Shown one piece after another: positions 8,744 through 16,151 of a stretch of DNA of 64,000 bases. Position 1 is the stretch's first letter. Each line of letters starts with the position of its first letter. A program made the position numbers and the translations under genes. This DNA is from Oscillospiraceae bacterium (GTDB taxonomy: Bacteria > Bacillota > Clostridia > Oscillospirales > Oscillospiraceae): the NCBI GenBank assembly GCA_017406005.1, contig JAFQZI010000053.1:29877-93876 (forward strand). Direction: 5' to 3'. Below the pieces are notes generated by a model. The model had not been told where the DNA came from and did no database searches. It saw only the letters and a program-made list of their open reading frames with translations.

Positions 8744-10009
8744 ATGGGTCTGATTCTTTTCTGCGTTTTTATTGGCCTTCTGATCATCGGCGTTCCGGTT
8801 GCCTTTTCGATCTGCACGGCAGCGGGAGTGACGGTTCTATCCGGGCTCGGCCAGGCAAAGCTGTTAATCCTGATCCAGCGCATGTTTGAGGCGTGCAACT
8901 CCTTTTCCCTGATAGCCGTACCTTTCTTCATCCTTGCGGGAGATCTTCTGTCCAAAGGCAAGATTTCCAAACTGCTGGTGGAGTTCTGCGAATCTCTGCT
9001 CGGTATGATTCGGGGCGGGCTTTCTGTCGTTTCAGTGCTTGCAGGGATGTTCTTTGCGGCTATTTCGGGATCCGGCGCTGCAACGACGGCAGCTGTCGGC
9101 GGCACGCTTGTACCGGAACTGAAACGCCGCGGATACCCTGAAGCTTCCGCTGCAGCTCTGATTGCTGCTGCAGGTACTATCGGAGTCGTAATTCCGCCGT
9201 CAGTCCCGATGGTGCTGTATGCGGTCATTGCGGAAGAGAGCGTCAACCGCCTTTTCAAGGCGGGGTTCATTCCGGGAGTCCTGATGGGAACTGCGCTGAT
9301 TGCGATTGCACTTGTTCAGGCATATCGGGAAAATTATCCCAAAGGAACAGGTTTTTCCTGGAAAAACGTTGCAAAGTCTTTTCTCAAGGCAATTCCCGGA
9401 ATCCTGATGCCCCTGATTATTCTGGGCGGTATCTTTTCCGGTTATTTCACGCCTTCTGAAGCAGCGGCAGTTGCGGTAGTATATGCGGTCCTGGTGTCTG
9501 CGTTTATCTATCGGGATCTAACGCTCAAGAGTCTCTATGAAATCATGAAGGGCTCTGCCCGCACCAGTGCAGTTATCATGATTATTATTGCCTGCTCCGG
9601 ACCGTTCGGCTGGGTTCTGGCAAACTGGAAGATCCCTGAGGCAATTGCAGGAGCAGTGCTCTCCATTTCACAGAACAAATATATCATCATGCTCCTGATC
9701 TCTGTGATTATCCTGATAGCCGGCGTGTTCATGGAAACATCCTCTGCCATTATTATTCTGACGCCGGTATTTCTCCCACTTGTCCGTGCTCTGGGCGTGT
9801 CTACACTGCATTTCGGTATTCTGTTTGTGGTTGGCATCGCCATCGGCATGATTACACCGCCTGTTGCCATCAACCTTTTTGTTGCCACTGGCATCACAGG
9901 GCTTCCGATTGAGAAAATTGCGAAGGCGGTAATACCCTATCTGATCGGATTGATCATCGTATTCTTGTTTATTGTGTTTTTCCCGTTGTTCGTTCCCGGT
10001 CTGCTGTAA
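8744..10009 (+). CDS. dctM: TRAP transporter large permease, DctM type
   Basis: 421 residues, about 12 membrane helices. Family signatures include GVPVAFSI near the start, PFFILAGDLLSKG, the AAISGSGAATTAAVGG loop, GTIGVVIPPSVPM and PPVAINLFVATGI near the end. It forms the translocation path with DctQ and is fed by DctP. The frame is open upstream, but the ATG at 8744 with AGGAGG overlapping the dctQ end is clearly right, giving the normal family length. Confidence 0.93.
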   Translation: MGLILFCVFIGLLIIGVPVAFSICTAAGVTVLSGLGQAKLLILIQRMFEACNSFSLIAVPFFILAGDLLSKGKISKLLVEFCESLLGMIRGGLSVVSVLAGMFFAAISGSGAATTAAVGGTLVPELKRRGYPEASAAALIAAAGTIGVVIPPSVPMVLYAVIAEESVNRLFKAGFIPGVLMGTALIAIALVQAYRENYPKGTGFSWKNVAKSFLKAIPGILMPLIILGGIFSGYFTPSEAAAVAVVYAVLVSAFIYRDLTLKSLYEIMKGSARTSAVIMIIIACSGPFGWVLANWKIPEAIAGAVLSISQNKYIIMLLISVIILIAGVFMETSSAIIILTPVFLPLVRALGVSTLHFGILFVVGIAIGMITPPVAINLFVATGITGLPIEKIAKAVIPYLIGLIIVFLFIVFFPLFVPGLL

Positions 10010-10059
10010 ATCGGCTGCCGAATACCAGATGAAATAAACAAAAAATGGAGATGAAAATA

Positions 10060-11721
10060 ATGCAGTCTGACCTTATTAAAAAAGGAGTGGAGCGGGCACC
10101 GAACCGCAGCCTGCTGTATGCACTCGGTTATACCGACGAAGAAATCCGCCGCCCTCTGATTGGCGTGGTAAGCTCCTTCAACGAAATTATTCCGGGCCAC
10201 ATGAATCTCGATAAAATCGCAGAGGCCGTCAAGGCCGGTGTTTCCGCTGCAGGCGGCACGCCGATTCTGTTCCCGGCCATTGCCGTATGTGACGGTATTG
10301 CTATGGGGCACATCGGAATGAAGTATTCTCTCGTTACGAGAGATCTGATCGCAGATTCTACGGAGGCAATGGCTATTGCCCATCAGTTTGACGGGCTTGT
10401 CATGATTCCGAACTGCGATAAGAACGTTCCCGGGCTTCTGATGGCGGCTGCCCGCCTGAATATCCCGACTATTTTTGTTTCCGGCGGACCGATGCTGGCC
10501 GGACATCTGAAAAATGGCAAACGGAGCTGCCTGAGCCACATGTTCGAGGCTGTCGGCGCCTACTATGCAGGAACACTGGATGAAGAAGGTGTGCGTGACT
10601 ACGAAGAGAACGCCTGCCCCTCCTGCGGATCCTGCTCGGGCATGTATACTGCAAATTCCATGAACTGCCTGACGGAAGCAATCGGTATGGCGCTGCCGGG
10701 CAACGGAACAATTCCTGCACCTTATTCCGCAAGGCTTCGGCTTGCCAAGCATGCAGGAATGAAGATTATGGAGCTTGTTGAAAAAAATATCCGCCCGCGC
10801 GACATCATGACCCCTGCTGCTTTCCACAATGCGGAAACAGTGGATATGGCTCTGGGCTGCAGCACCAATACCATGCTGCATCTTCCGGCAATTGCTCATG
10901 AGGCCGGTGTGGAGATCAACCTCGACACGGCCAACACCATCTCAGCCAACACCCCGAACCTCTGCCATCTCGCTCCGGCAGGCGATACCTTTATGGAGGA
11001 TCTGGATCAGGCTGGCGGTGTCTATGCCGTTATGAATGAACTGACGAAAAAAGACCTGCTTGATCTCAGCGTTATGACGGTTACCGGGAAGACGATGGGA
11101 GAAAATCTTGCGGGAGCCAAAAACCTTGATCCCGAGATTATCCGCCCGATTGATGCGCCGTATTCTGCTTCCGGCGGCATTGCAGTGCTGCGCGGCAACC
11201 TGGCACAGGACGGCTGTGTGGTAAAGCAGTCTGCTGTTGCACCTGAGATGATGGTGCATGAGGGACCTGCCCGTGTGTTTGATTCCGAAGAAGATGCCAT
11301 CACTGCCATTTACGGAAAGCAGATCAACCCGGGCGATGTAGTCGTAATTCGTTATGAAGGGCCGAAAGGAGGCCCCGGCATGCGTGAAATGCTGAACCCG
11401 ACCTCGGCAATCGTCGGCATGGGGCTTGGCTCCAGTGTGGCACTGATTACTGATGGACGCTTCTCTGGCGCGACGCGAGGCGCATCCATCGGGCATGTCA
11501 GCCCGGAAGCTGATGCAGGCGGCACCATCGCACTGGTACAGGACGGGGATCTTATTGCGATTGATATCCCCAACTGCAAAATTGAGCTCAAGGTTTCTGA
11601 TGAGGAACTTGCTGCTCGCAGAGCAAACTGGGTATGCCCGGAGCCGAAGATCAAGACCGGATATCTTGCCCGCTATGCAAAGCTGGTCAGTTCTGCAGAC
11701 AAGGGAGCTATCCTGCAGTAA
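10060..11721 (+). CDS. ilvD: Dihydroxy-acid dehydratase (IlvD/Edd family)
   Basis: 553 residues. IlvD dehydrates 2,3-dihydroxy acids to 2-keto acids in valine, leucine and isoleucine synthesis. Metal-site motifs are AVCDG (Asp78), NCDKNVPG (Cys119, Asp120, Lys121) and CPSCGSCSG (Cys192). The site that carries a third cluster cysteine in [2Fe-2S] members (PCN) reads PGH here, as in the oxygen-labile [4Fe-4S] type. GGAG at 10047-10050 favours ATG 10060 over ATG 10045. It lies 50 bases behind dctM, an unusual place for a branched-chain gene. Some family members act on sugar acids, so a role on the TRAP substrate is possible, although the sequence looks like true IlvD. Confidence 0.88.
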   Translation: MQSDLIKKGVERAPNRSLLYALGYTDEEIRRPLIGVVSSFNEIIPGHMNLDKIAEAVKAGVSAAGGTPILFPAIAVCDGIAMGHIGMKYSLVTRDLIADSTEAMAIAHQFDGLVMIPNCDKNVPGLLMAAARLNIPTIFVSGGPMLAGHLKNGKRSCLSHMFEAVGAYYAGTLDEEGVRDYEENACPSCGSCSGMYTANSMNCLTEAIGMALPGNGTIPAPYSARLRLAKHAGMKIMELVEKNIRPRDIMTPAAFHNAETVDMALGCSTNTMLHLPAIAHEAGVEINLDTANTISANTPNLCHLAPAGDTFMEDLDQAGGVYAVMNELTKKDLLDLSVMTVTGKTMGENLAGAKNLDPEIIRPIDAPYSASGGIAVLRGNLAQDGCVVKQSAVAPEMMVHEGPARVFDSEEDAITAIYGKQINPGDVVVIRYEGPKGGPGMREMLNPTSAIVGMGLGSSVALITDGRFSGATRGASIGHVSPEADAGGTIALVQDGDLIAIDIPNCKIELKVSDEELAARRANWVCPEPKIKTGYLARYAKLVSSADKGAILQ

Positions 11722-11754
11722 TATCCCCGGGAAACTGCTCTTATAAAGCAAAAG

Positions 11755-11790
11755 AAAAGGACAAAGGCCGAAGTTGGCTTTTGTCCTTTT
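11755..11790. terminator. Bidirectional terminator
   Basis: AAAAGGACAAAGGCC pairs with GGCTTTTGTCCTTTT around GAAGTT. It lies between the convergent ilvD and MFS genes. Confidence 0.85.
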
Positions 11791-11810
11791 GCTGTTTGAG
11801 GATGTGAAGA

Positions 11811-13004
11811 TTACGAATGCTTTTTTACAGAGCCGGATTTCTTTACCAGTAGTACCCCTGTCAGCAGCAGGAGCGGGAAAATGATACCGGCAAGAATTCC
11901 GCGTTTCAAGTCATCCCCCAAAGCGCTGGAAACCATACCGACAAGCGTCGGACCGCCGGAGCAGCCAACATCCCCGCCGAGTGCGAGCAGAGCAAACATG
12001 GCTGTGCCGCCGCGTGGCAGAGAGGCGGATGCTTTGCTGAAGCTACCCGGCCACATAATACCCACCGACAGCCCGCAAACTGCGCAGCCGATCAGGCTGA
12101 TAACGGGAGAGGGAGAAAGCGAGATGCAGAGATACGAGAGGATACAAAGCAGGCTGCTGCCGATCATAAAGCGGTTCAGATCGATCCGGTCTCCGTATCT
12201 ACCGTAAAAGGCACGGGCACTGCCCATCAGGATGGCAAAAGCCATCGGGCCTGCAAGATCGCCGGCCGTTTTGGAAATGCCCAGCCCCTTTTCTGCAAAG
12301 GTGGATGCCCATTGGCTGACTGACTGTTCACTGGCACCGGCGCAGATCATCATCACGAGAAACAGCCAGAACAGTTTTTCACGAAAGAGTTCCCTGAGGC
12401 TCATGCCGGTTTCCCCTTCTGCCAGCAGCGGAGCAATAGGAACCCTAAAAAACACAAACATATTGGCGAGTGGAATAAGCGCCCAGATCAGAGCCATAAT
12501 CTTCCAGTGGGCAATACCGATTGTTGAAAAAAACAGTGTAGAAATTACCACAACGCCTACATGCCCCCAGCAATAGAAAGAGTGCAGCATGCTCATGGCT
12601 TTTTCTTTGTTCTCGGAAGGGCAGGCTTCTACAACGGGGCTGACGACAACCTCCAGCAGGCCGCCGCCGATTGCATAAACGATAACGGCACACAAAATGC
12701 CGGCAAAGGGATCTTGAAATACTTCCGGAAGGATTGTCAGAAGAGCCAGACCTGCAGCTGAACAGGCGTGGGCAAGGATCATGGATGCCCGATAGCCGAT
12801 CCTGTCCACAAAAGAGACGGACACAAGATCTACCAGAAGCTGCACGGCAAAGTTGATGGTTACCAGAAGGGTGATTTTCGAAAGAGGAATCTGATAGCTG
12901 CGCTGAAAGGTCAAAAACAGGAGCGGAGCAAAATTATTGACGATAGCCTGAACAATGTAACCCACAAAGCAGGCGATTATTGTCTTGTTATAATTCTTTT
13001 CCAT
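11811..13004 (-). CDS. MFS transporter
   Basis: 397 residues with 12 predicted membrane helices. The loop between helices 2 and 3 reads DLVSVSFVDRIGYR, matching the major facilitator D-x-x-G-R type motif in relaxed form, and helix 4-5 has GGGLLEVVVSPVVEA. The fold resembles FucP/NarK-like sugar or anion carriers, but no substrate is assignable. GAGAGGA precedes the ATG. It is monocistronic, convergent with ilvD and divergent from the next gene. Confidence 0.88.
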   Translation of the reverse strand: MEKNYNKTIIACFVGYIVQAIVNNFAPLLFLTFQRSYQIPLSKITLLVTINFAVQLLVDLVSVSFVDRIGYRASMILAHACSAAGLALLTILPEVFQDPFAGILCAVIVYAIGGGLLEVVVSPVVEACPSENKEKAMSMLHSFYCWGHVGVVVISTLFFSTIGIAHWKIMALIWALIPLANMFVFFRVPIAPLLAEGETGMSLRELFREKLFWLFLVMMICAGASEQSVSQWASTFAEKGLGISKTAGDLAGPMAFAILMGSARAFYGRYGDRIDLNRFMIGSSLLCILSYLCISLSPSPVISLIGCAVCGLSVGIMWPGSFSKASASLPRGGTAMFALLALGGDVGCSGGPTLVGMVSSALGDDLKRGILAGIIFPLLLLTGVLLVKKSGSVKKHS

Positions 13005-13172
13005 AGGAATCCTCTCAGAAAGAATGTTGCCGCTACTATAATACAGGCACTTTCAGAATGCAAGGAAGAAAGCGAACAAAAAGCTTGCGTGATAGAAAAA
13101 CAGCTTGCAATTCGTAGAAAAATCATGCAATATTACAGACAGAATAGATCAGGGAAAGAAGATGAAAGTAGA

Positions 13173-14279
13173 ATGAAAGGTTATCAACCGAAGGATGAAA
13201 ATAGTGGTGAGGACTCTGAAAACCTGAAAAAGAAATCTACAAGGGTTCCGAACGAAAAAAGACCGGAAAATAATAAACTTGTGAATACCGATGTGGATTT
13301 ATTGACAAAAAATATTCCCCGCCTTTCCATGAGTGAGCTTCTGGATGCATATGATCTGAAGAGCCTCAAAGGAATAGCACAAAGGCTTTCTTTGCCCGGT
13401 TATACAAATATGAGAAAAGCTTCTCTTGTCAGAGAACTCTCTATACTTCTGCTGGAACCGGTTATTATCCGAAAAGATTTCTATTTTCTGGACGATAAAG
13501 ATCTACAGTTTTTTGAAGAGGCAAATTCCTCGGACGAGGGATTCTATCCGATTTCTCAAGAGCAGAAAGATACATTTTTAAAGCTGGCTTATTTTGGGTA
13601 TGCTTTTTTCACCAGAGGTCAAATGCGGGTGAGAATTCCAAAGGAGCTGAAGGAAATTTATCCCCTTGCCAACAGCGAAGCATTTCGGGAGAAACGCAGC
13701 AAGATTCAATGGATCATGAAAATCATGAACGAAATCGTTCCGATTTACTACGGGGTGATCCCTCTGCAGCAGTTTAGCAGGCTCTGCCGGAGAAAAGACA
13801 GTCCTGCGTTGAAGCCGGAAGAAGTGCCTACATTGGCAAAACAGATTCCGGACAGGTATACGGGATCTTCTGTGGAGGGAGATTTTGTTGTCTCTGACTA
13901 TTACAGGTTGCATGAAAAAGACAAAAAGGAGCTGCTTGCCCTTCAGGGAGAAAAACCGTTTTATATTATGCGGCAGAAGGAACTGGAAGAGTTGATAGCT
14001 TATGGTTATCCTGTGAAAGAATTCTGGCATAATCGACTTAAAGCACTACTGATGGGACAATGGAAGACTTCGGAAAAAGAAGCAGAATTGATCCTGGCAG
14101 AGATTCATCGGGAAGTTGCGTTGGGCGGAAGAGTTCAGGATATTATTGATTTCCTGAAAGACTTTGATTTGAAGAAAAACGAGCTGAATGATTATATGCA
14201 GCTGTTTCAAAACATTATAAACAACTCTCCCTGTATGATTAACCGAGGCTATACGCCGGATATGCTGGCAGGAAAATAA
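13173..14279 (+). CDS. Protein of unknown function with SAP/Rho-N-like segment
   Basis: About 368 residues from ATG 13173, chosen because upstream frame extension would run into the divergent MFS gene and because a promoter-like TTGCAA-17-CAATAT lies at 13105-13133; ATG 13125 is the alternative. The first ~50 residues are polar and low in complexity. Residues about 50-95 (LSMSELLDAYDLKSLKGIAQ, then LPGYTNMRKASLVREL) resemble the short helical SAP or Rho N-terminal fold that binds nucleic acid. The remainder is mixed alpha/beta without a motif I recognise. No signal or membrane segment. Its neighbour downstream starts 26 bases later on the same strand. Confidence 0.7.
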   Translation: MKGYQPKDENSGEDSENLKKKSTRVPNEKRPENNKLVNTDVDLLTKNIPRLSMSELLDAYDLKSLKGIAQRLSLPGYTNMRKASLVRELSILLLEPVIIRKDFYFLDDKDLQFFEEANSSDEGFYPISQEQKDTFLKLAYFGYAFFTRGQMRVRIPKELKEIYPLANSEAFREKRSKIQWIMKIMNEIVPIYYGVIPLQQFSRLCRRKDSPALKPEEVPTLAKQIPDRYTGSSVEGDFVVSDYYRLHEKDKKELLALQGEKPFYIMRQKELEELIAYGYPVKEFWHNRLKALLMGQWKTSEKEAELILAEIHREVALGGRVQDIIDFLKDFDLKKNELNDYMQLFQNIINNSPCMINRGYTPDMLAGK

Positions 14280-14304
14280 AACTATAACCAGTGAGGAATT
14301 GTTT

Positions 14305-14904
14305 ATGAAGAGCATTCCGAATCAGATACAGAAAATTCTGGATGAGAAATACAGCCTACTGCTTGCAATCGATGGGAGATGCGGCTGCGGGAAAAGCAGC
14401 TTGGGGGCAGAGCTGGCAGAATGCCTTGATGCGAATCTCTTTCATATGGATGATTTCTACCTGCCGTTTCGACAACGAGTAGAGAACTGGCAGGAAATAC
14501 CGGCAGGAAACATGGATCTGACCCGTTTCCTTACAGAGGTGCTGGAACCGGCGTTAAACGGACAGGAGATCCTGTACCGTGCGTTTTCCTGTCCGCAGAG
14601 AAGGTATCTCCAGGAAAAACGACTCCCGCCTAAGAGAGTCAACATTGTCGAGGGGAGTTATTCCCAGCACCCGTTTCTGGCAGACGCCTATGATGTAAAG
14701 CTTTTCGTTACGGCAGAAAGATCCATCCAGGAAGCACGCCTTCAGGCAAGGGAAGGCGATCATTATAAGGCTTTCGAAGAAATCTGGATCCCGATGGAGG
14801 AGAACTATTTCCGGCATTTTTCTATTGAGAACAATGCCGACTGTATCATCCGAACAGACGTGACGCCTCCCACCTGGGAATGGAAGAACACAGAGGAAGA
14901 ATAA
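14305..14904 (+). CDS. Uridine kinase-like P-loop phosphotransferase
   Basis: 199 residues. Walker A GRCGCGKSS lies at about residues 22-30, followed by FHMDDFYLP, the Asp-Asp phosphate-transfer motif of uridine kinase and phosphoribulokinase relatives. Later VEGSYSQHP and LFVTAERSIQEARLQAREGD match the lid and arginine region. It probably phosphorylates a nucleoside or similar small alcohol in the cytosol. ATG 14305 follows GTGAGGAATT. A hairpin terminator follows. It may be co-transcribed with the unknown gene upstream. Confidence 0.82.
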   Translation: MKSIPNQIQKILDEKYSLLLAIDGRCGCGKSSLGAELAECLDANLFHMDDFYLPFRQRVENWQEIPAGNMDLTRFLTEVLEPALNGQEILYRAFSCPQRRYLQEKRLPPKRVNIVEGSYSQHPFLADAYDVKLFVTAERSIQEARLQAREGDHYKAFEEIWIPMEENYFRHFSIENNADCIIRTDVTPPTWEWKNTEEE

Positions 14905-14918
14905 TCAAAGATGAAAGC

Positions 14919-14951
14919 AAGGCTGCCCGCACTAAACCGTCAGCCTTTTTA
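14919..14951 (+). terminator. Terminator after the kinase-like gene
   Basis: AAGGCTG (14919-14925) pairs with CAGCCTT (14941-14947), followed by a short T-run. Confidence 0.6.
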
Positions 14952-14979
14952 ATGCAGAACGCACAGACTGAAAAGCAGA

Positions 14980-15204
14980 TTAGAAATCAATACAAATGCT
15001 GTTAAATACCTGGAGATCCTCCATAAGAGGAAGCTTTCCTTTCGCGATGCCGATTCTTCTTTCCTCGCCGGTTTCGAAAGGTACTATTTTTGCAGCAGGT
15101 TTGCCATTGCGCATAATAACAATATACGCTTCCTCTTTTGATTCAACCGCAGAAACATATCTGGAAAGATTTGTCTTTGCTTCGAACATACTGACAGCCA
15201 TCAT
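14980..15204 (-). CDS. Phd/YefM-type antitoxin, orphan
   Basis: 74 residues. SMFEAKTNLSRYV followed by VIMRNGKPAAKIVP is the DNA-binding N-terminal half of Phd/YefM antitoxins. These bind their own promoter and neutralise a Doc or RelE-type toxin through a C-terminal tail. Here the tail after IAKGK is short and no toxin gene lies downstream on the minus strand, where the convergent kinase-like gene begins almost at once. Either the toxin was lost or the protein works alone. GAAGGAG precedes the start; ATG 15201 is equally possible. Confidence 0.82.
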   Translation of the reverse strand: MMAVSMFEAKTNLSRYVSAVESKEEAYIVIMRNGKPAAKIVPFETGEERRIGIAKGKLPLMEDLQVFNSICIDF

Positions 15205-15236
15205 GAAAACTACTCCTTCGCCAACTTGTTAACTAC

Positions 15237-15265
15237 AATATAGTGTAACAGAATGAAAAGGTCAA
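15237..15265 (-). promoter_or_regulatory. Promoter and likely autoregulatory site of the antitoxin
   Basis: On the minus strand TTGACC, 17 bases, TATATT. An imperfect dyad GTTAACTAC ... AGTGTAAC covers the -10, a typical place for Phd/YefM self-repression. Confidence 0.6.
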
Positions 15266-15284
15266 GGCTTAAAACGGGAAGCTG

Positions 15285-15387
15285 GGTGGAGGATAGAGGA
15301 GGCTGAATATAGAACTTCGCATAGGGAGAACATAGACGAAAACTTTTCTATAGAAAGTTCTGGAATCTGCTTCCGTCATCCTCCACC
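15285..15387. repeat. Nested inverted repeats in long non-coding stretch
   Basis: GGTGGAGGAT (15285-15294) pairs perfectly with ATCCTCCACC (15378-15387), and inside it AGAACTT (15311-15317) pairs with AAGTTCT (15355-15361). No gene is visible from 15205 to 16151. Besides this element the stretch holds an 8-bp inverted repeat CATGCAAT/ATTGCATG (15538-15570), three repeat modules and two terminator-like hairpins, listed separately. Confidence 0.55.
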
Positions 15388-15428
15388 TGCGGGAGGGGAT
15401 AGGGAACGGGTAAAGCGGTCGTGGGAAA

Positions 15429-15513
15429 TATAAACACGATTAGACAGAATTAGACGAAATTATACGAGATTATAAATGTGTTATGTGTTATTATTACAAT
15501 AGCAAAAAAATGT
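15429..15513 (+). repeat. Repeat module 1 (most diverged copy)
   Basis: TATAAAC (15429) is followed by a 10-bp-period array (TAGACAGAAT, TAGACGAAAT, TATACGAGAT from 15441 to 15470) and then TTATGTGTTATTATTACAAT, a diverged copy of the block seen in modules 2 and 3. Confidence 0.65.
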
Positions 15514-15586
15514 AGACACGATATTACATGCTGTTTTCATGCAATTTTCATCCCCTTTTCAGATTGCATGCAGTTAAAATAAAAGA

Positions 15587-15747
15587 TATAATGTAAACTG
15601 AAGAAAAGTCGGACGAATCCTGACTGATTCGGATTGATCCGAACTGTTCCGACCTGATCCGACCCAACCCGATCTGATCCGCCCCAATCCGCCCGAGACC
15701 GGACGCGTATTATGTGATATTATTAGAATGGCAGAATAATGAGAAGA
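15587..15747 (+). repeat. Repeat module 2
   Basis: TATAATGTAAACT (15587-15599), then nine or more 10-bp units (15611-15704) of approximate consensus GRMCTGATCC, for example GGATTGATCC, GAACTGTTCC, GACCTGATCC and GATCTGATCC, then a 40-bp block at 15708-15747 beginning TATTATGTGATATTATTAGA. That block recurs base for base in module 3. Confidence 0.8.
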
Positions 15748-15845
15748 TAATATTTCGACTGCGCACATATTTTTGTATCGCTTTATATATTCCCTCGTAC
15801 TAATTTGTATGCGCTTTGGTAGTTGAGTCTATAAGGCAATATATG

Positions 15846-15982
15846 TATAATGTAAACTATCAAAAAGTATACACTGTAATATTTTATTCGAATTCGGACT
15901 GTTCCGGATTAAAGTGGACTGAGGTGAACGAGACCGGACATATATTATGTGATATTATTAGAATGGCAGAATAATGAGAAGA
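15846..15982 (+). repeat. Repeat module 3
   Basis: The same TATAATGTAAACT (15846-15858), then four 10-bp units (GGACTGTTCC, GGATTAAAGT, GGACTGAGGT, GAACGAGACC; 15896-15935), then the identical 40-bp block at 15943-15982. GAGACCGGAC also precedes the block in both modules 2 and 3. A terminator-like hairpin begins inside its end. Confidence 0.8.
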
Positions 15983-16007
15983 CGGAATATCTCCGCCTTC
16001 TTTTTTT
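15978..16007 (+). terminator. Terminator-like hairpin 1 before the primase
   Basis: GAAGACGGA pairs with TCCGCCTTC (one mismatch), loop ATATC, followed by seven T. It follows module 3 directly, so a transcript starting in the 40-bp block would be only about 45-60 bases long. Confidence 0.65.
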
Positions 16008-16116
16008 ATGCGCATTCTCTGGAATGAAGTTTTTCGGACTCGCTGGAACATAAAAAGGTGGTGTTCAAAATGCAGAAATAAGATCATAGTAAAAGAAGAA
16101 AACCTGAATTTGTGCA

Positions 16117-16145
16117 GAAGACGGAGAACATCTGTCTTCTTTTTT
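16117..16145 (+). terminator. Terminator-like hairpin 2 before the primase
   Basis: GAAGACGGA pairs with TCTGTCTTC, loop GAACA, followed by a T-run. It shares its left arm with hairpin 1, 139 bases upstream, and ends just before the primase ribosome site, as expected for an attenuator. Confidence 0.65.
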
Positions 16146-16151
16146 ACGGAG

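Noticed and set aside
12768-13172. Upstream extension of the unknown gene to 12768
   Set aside because: It would overlap the divergent MFS gene by more than 200 bases, and its translation looks like antisense sequence.
15441-15704. CRISPR-like array
   Set aside because: Units are 10 bp, contiguous and degenerate with no spacers, and no cas genes are present.
16008-16151. Primase extended upstream to ATG 16008
   Set aside because: The extra residues come from hairpin 2 and T-runs (RRRRTSVFFF), lack a ribosome site at 16008, and do not resemble a protein domain.
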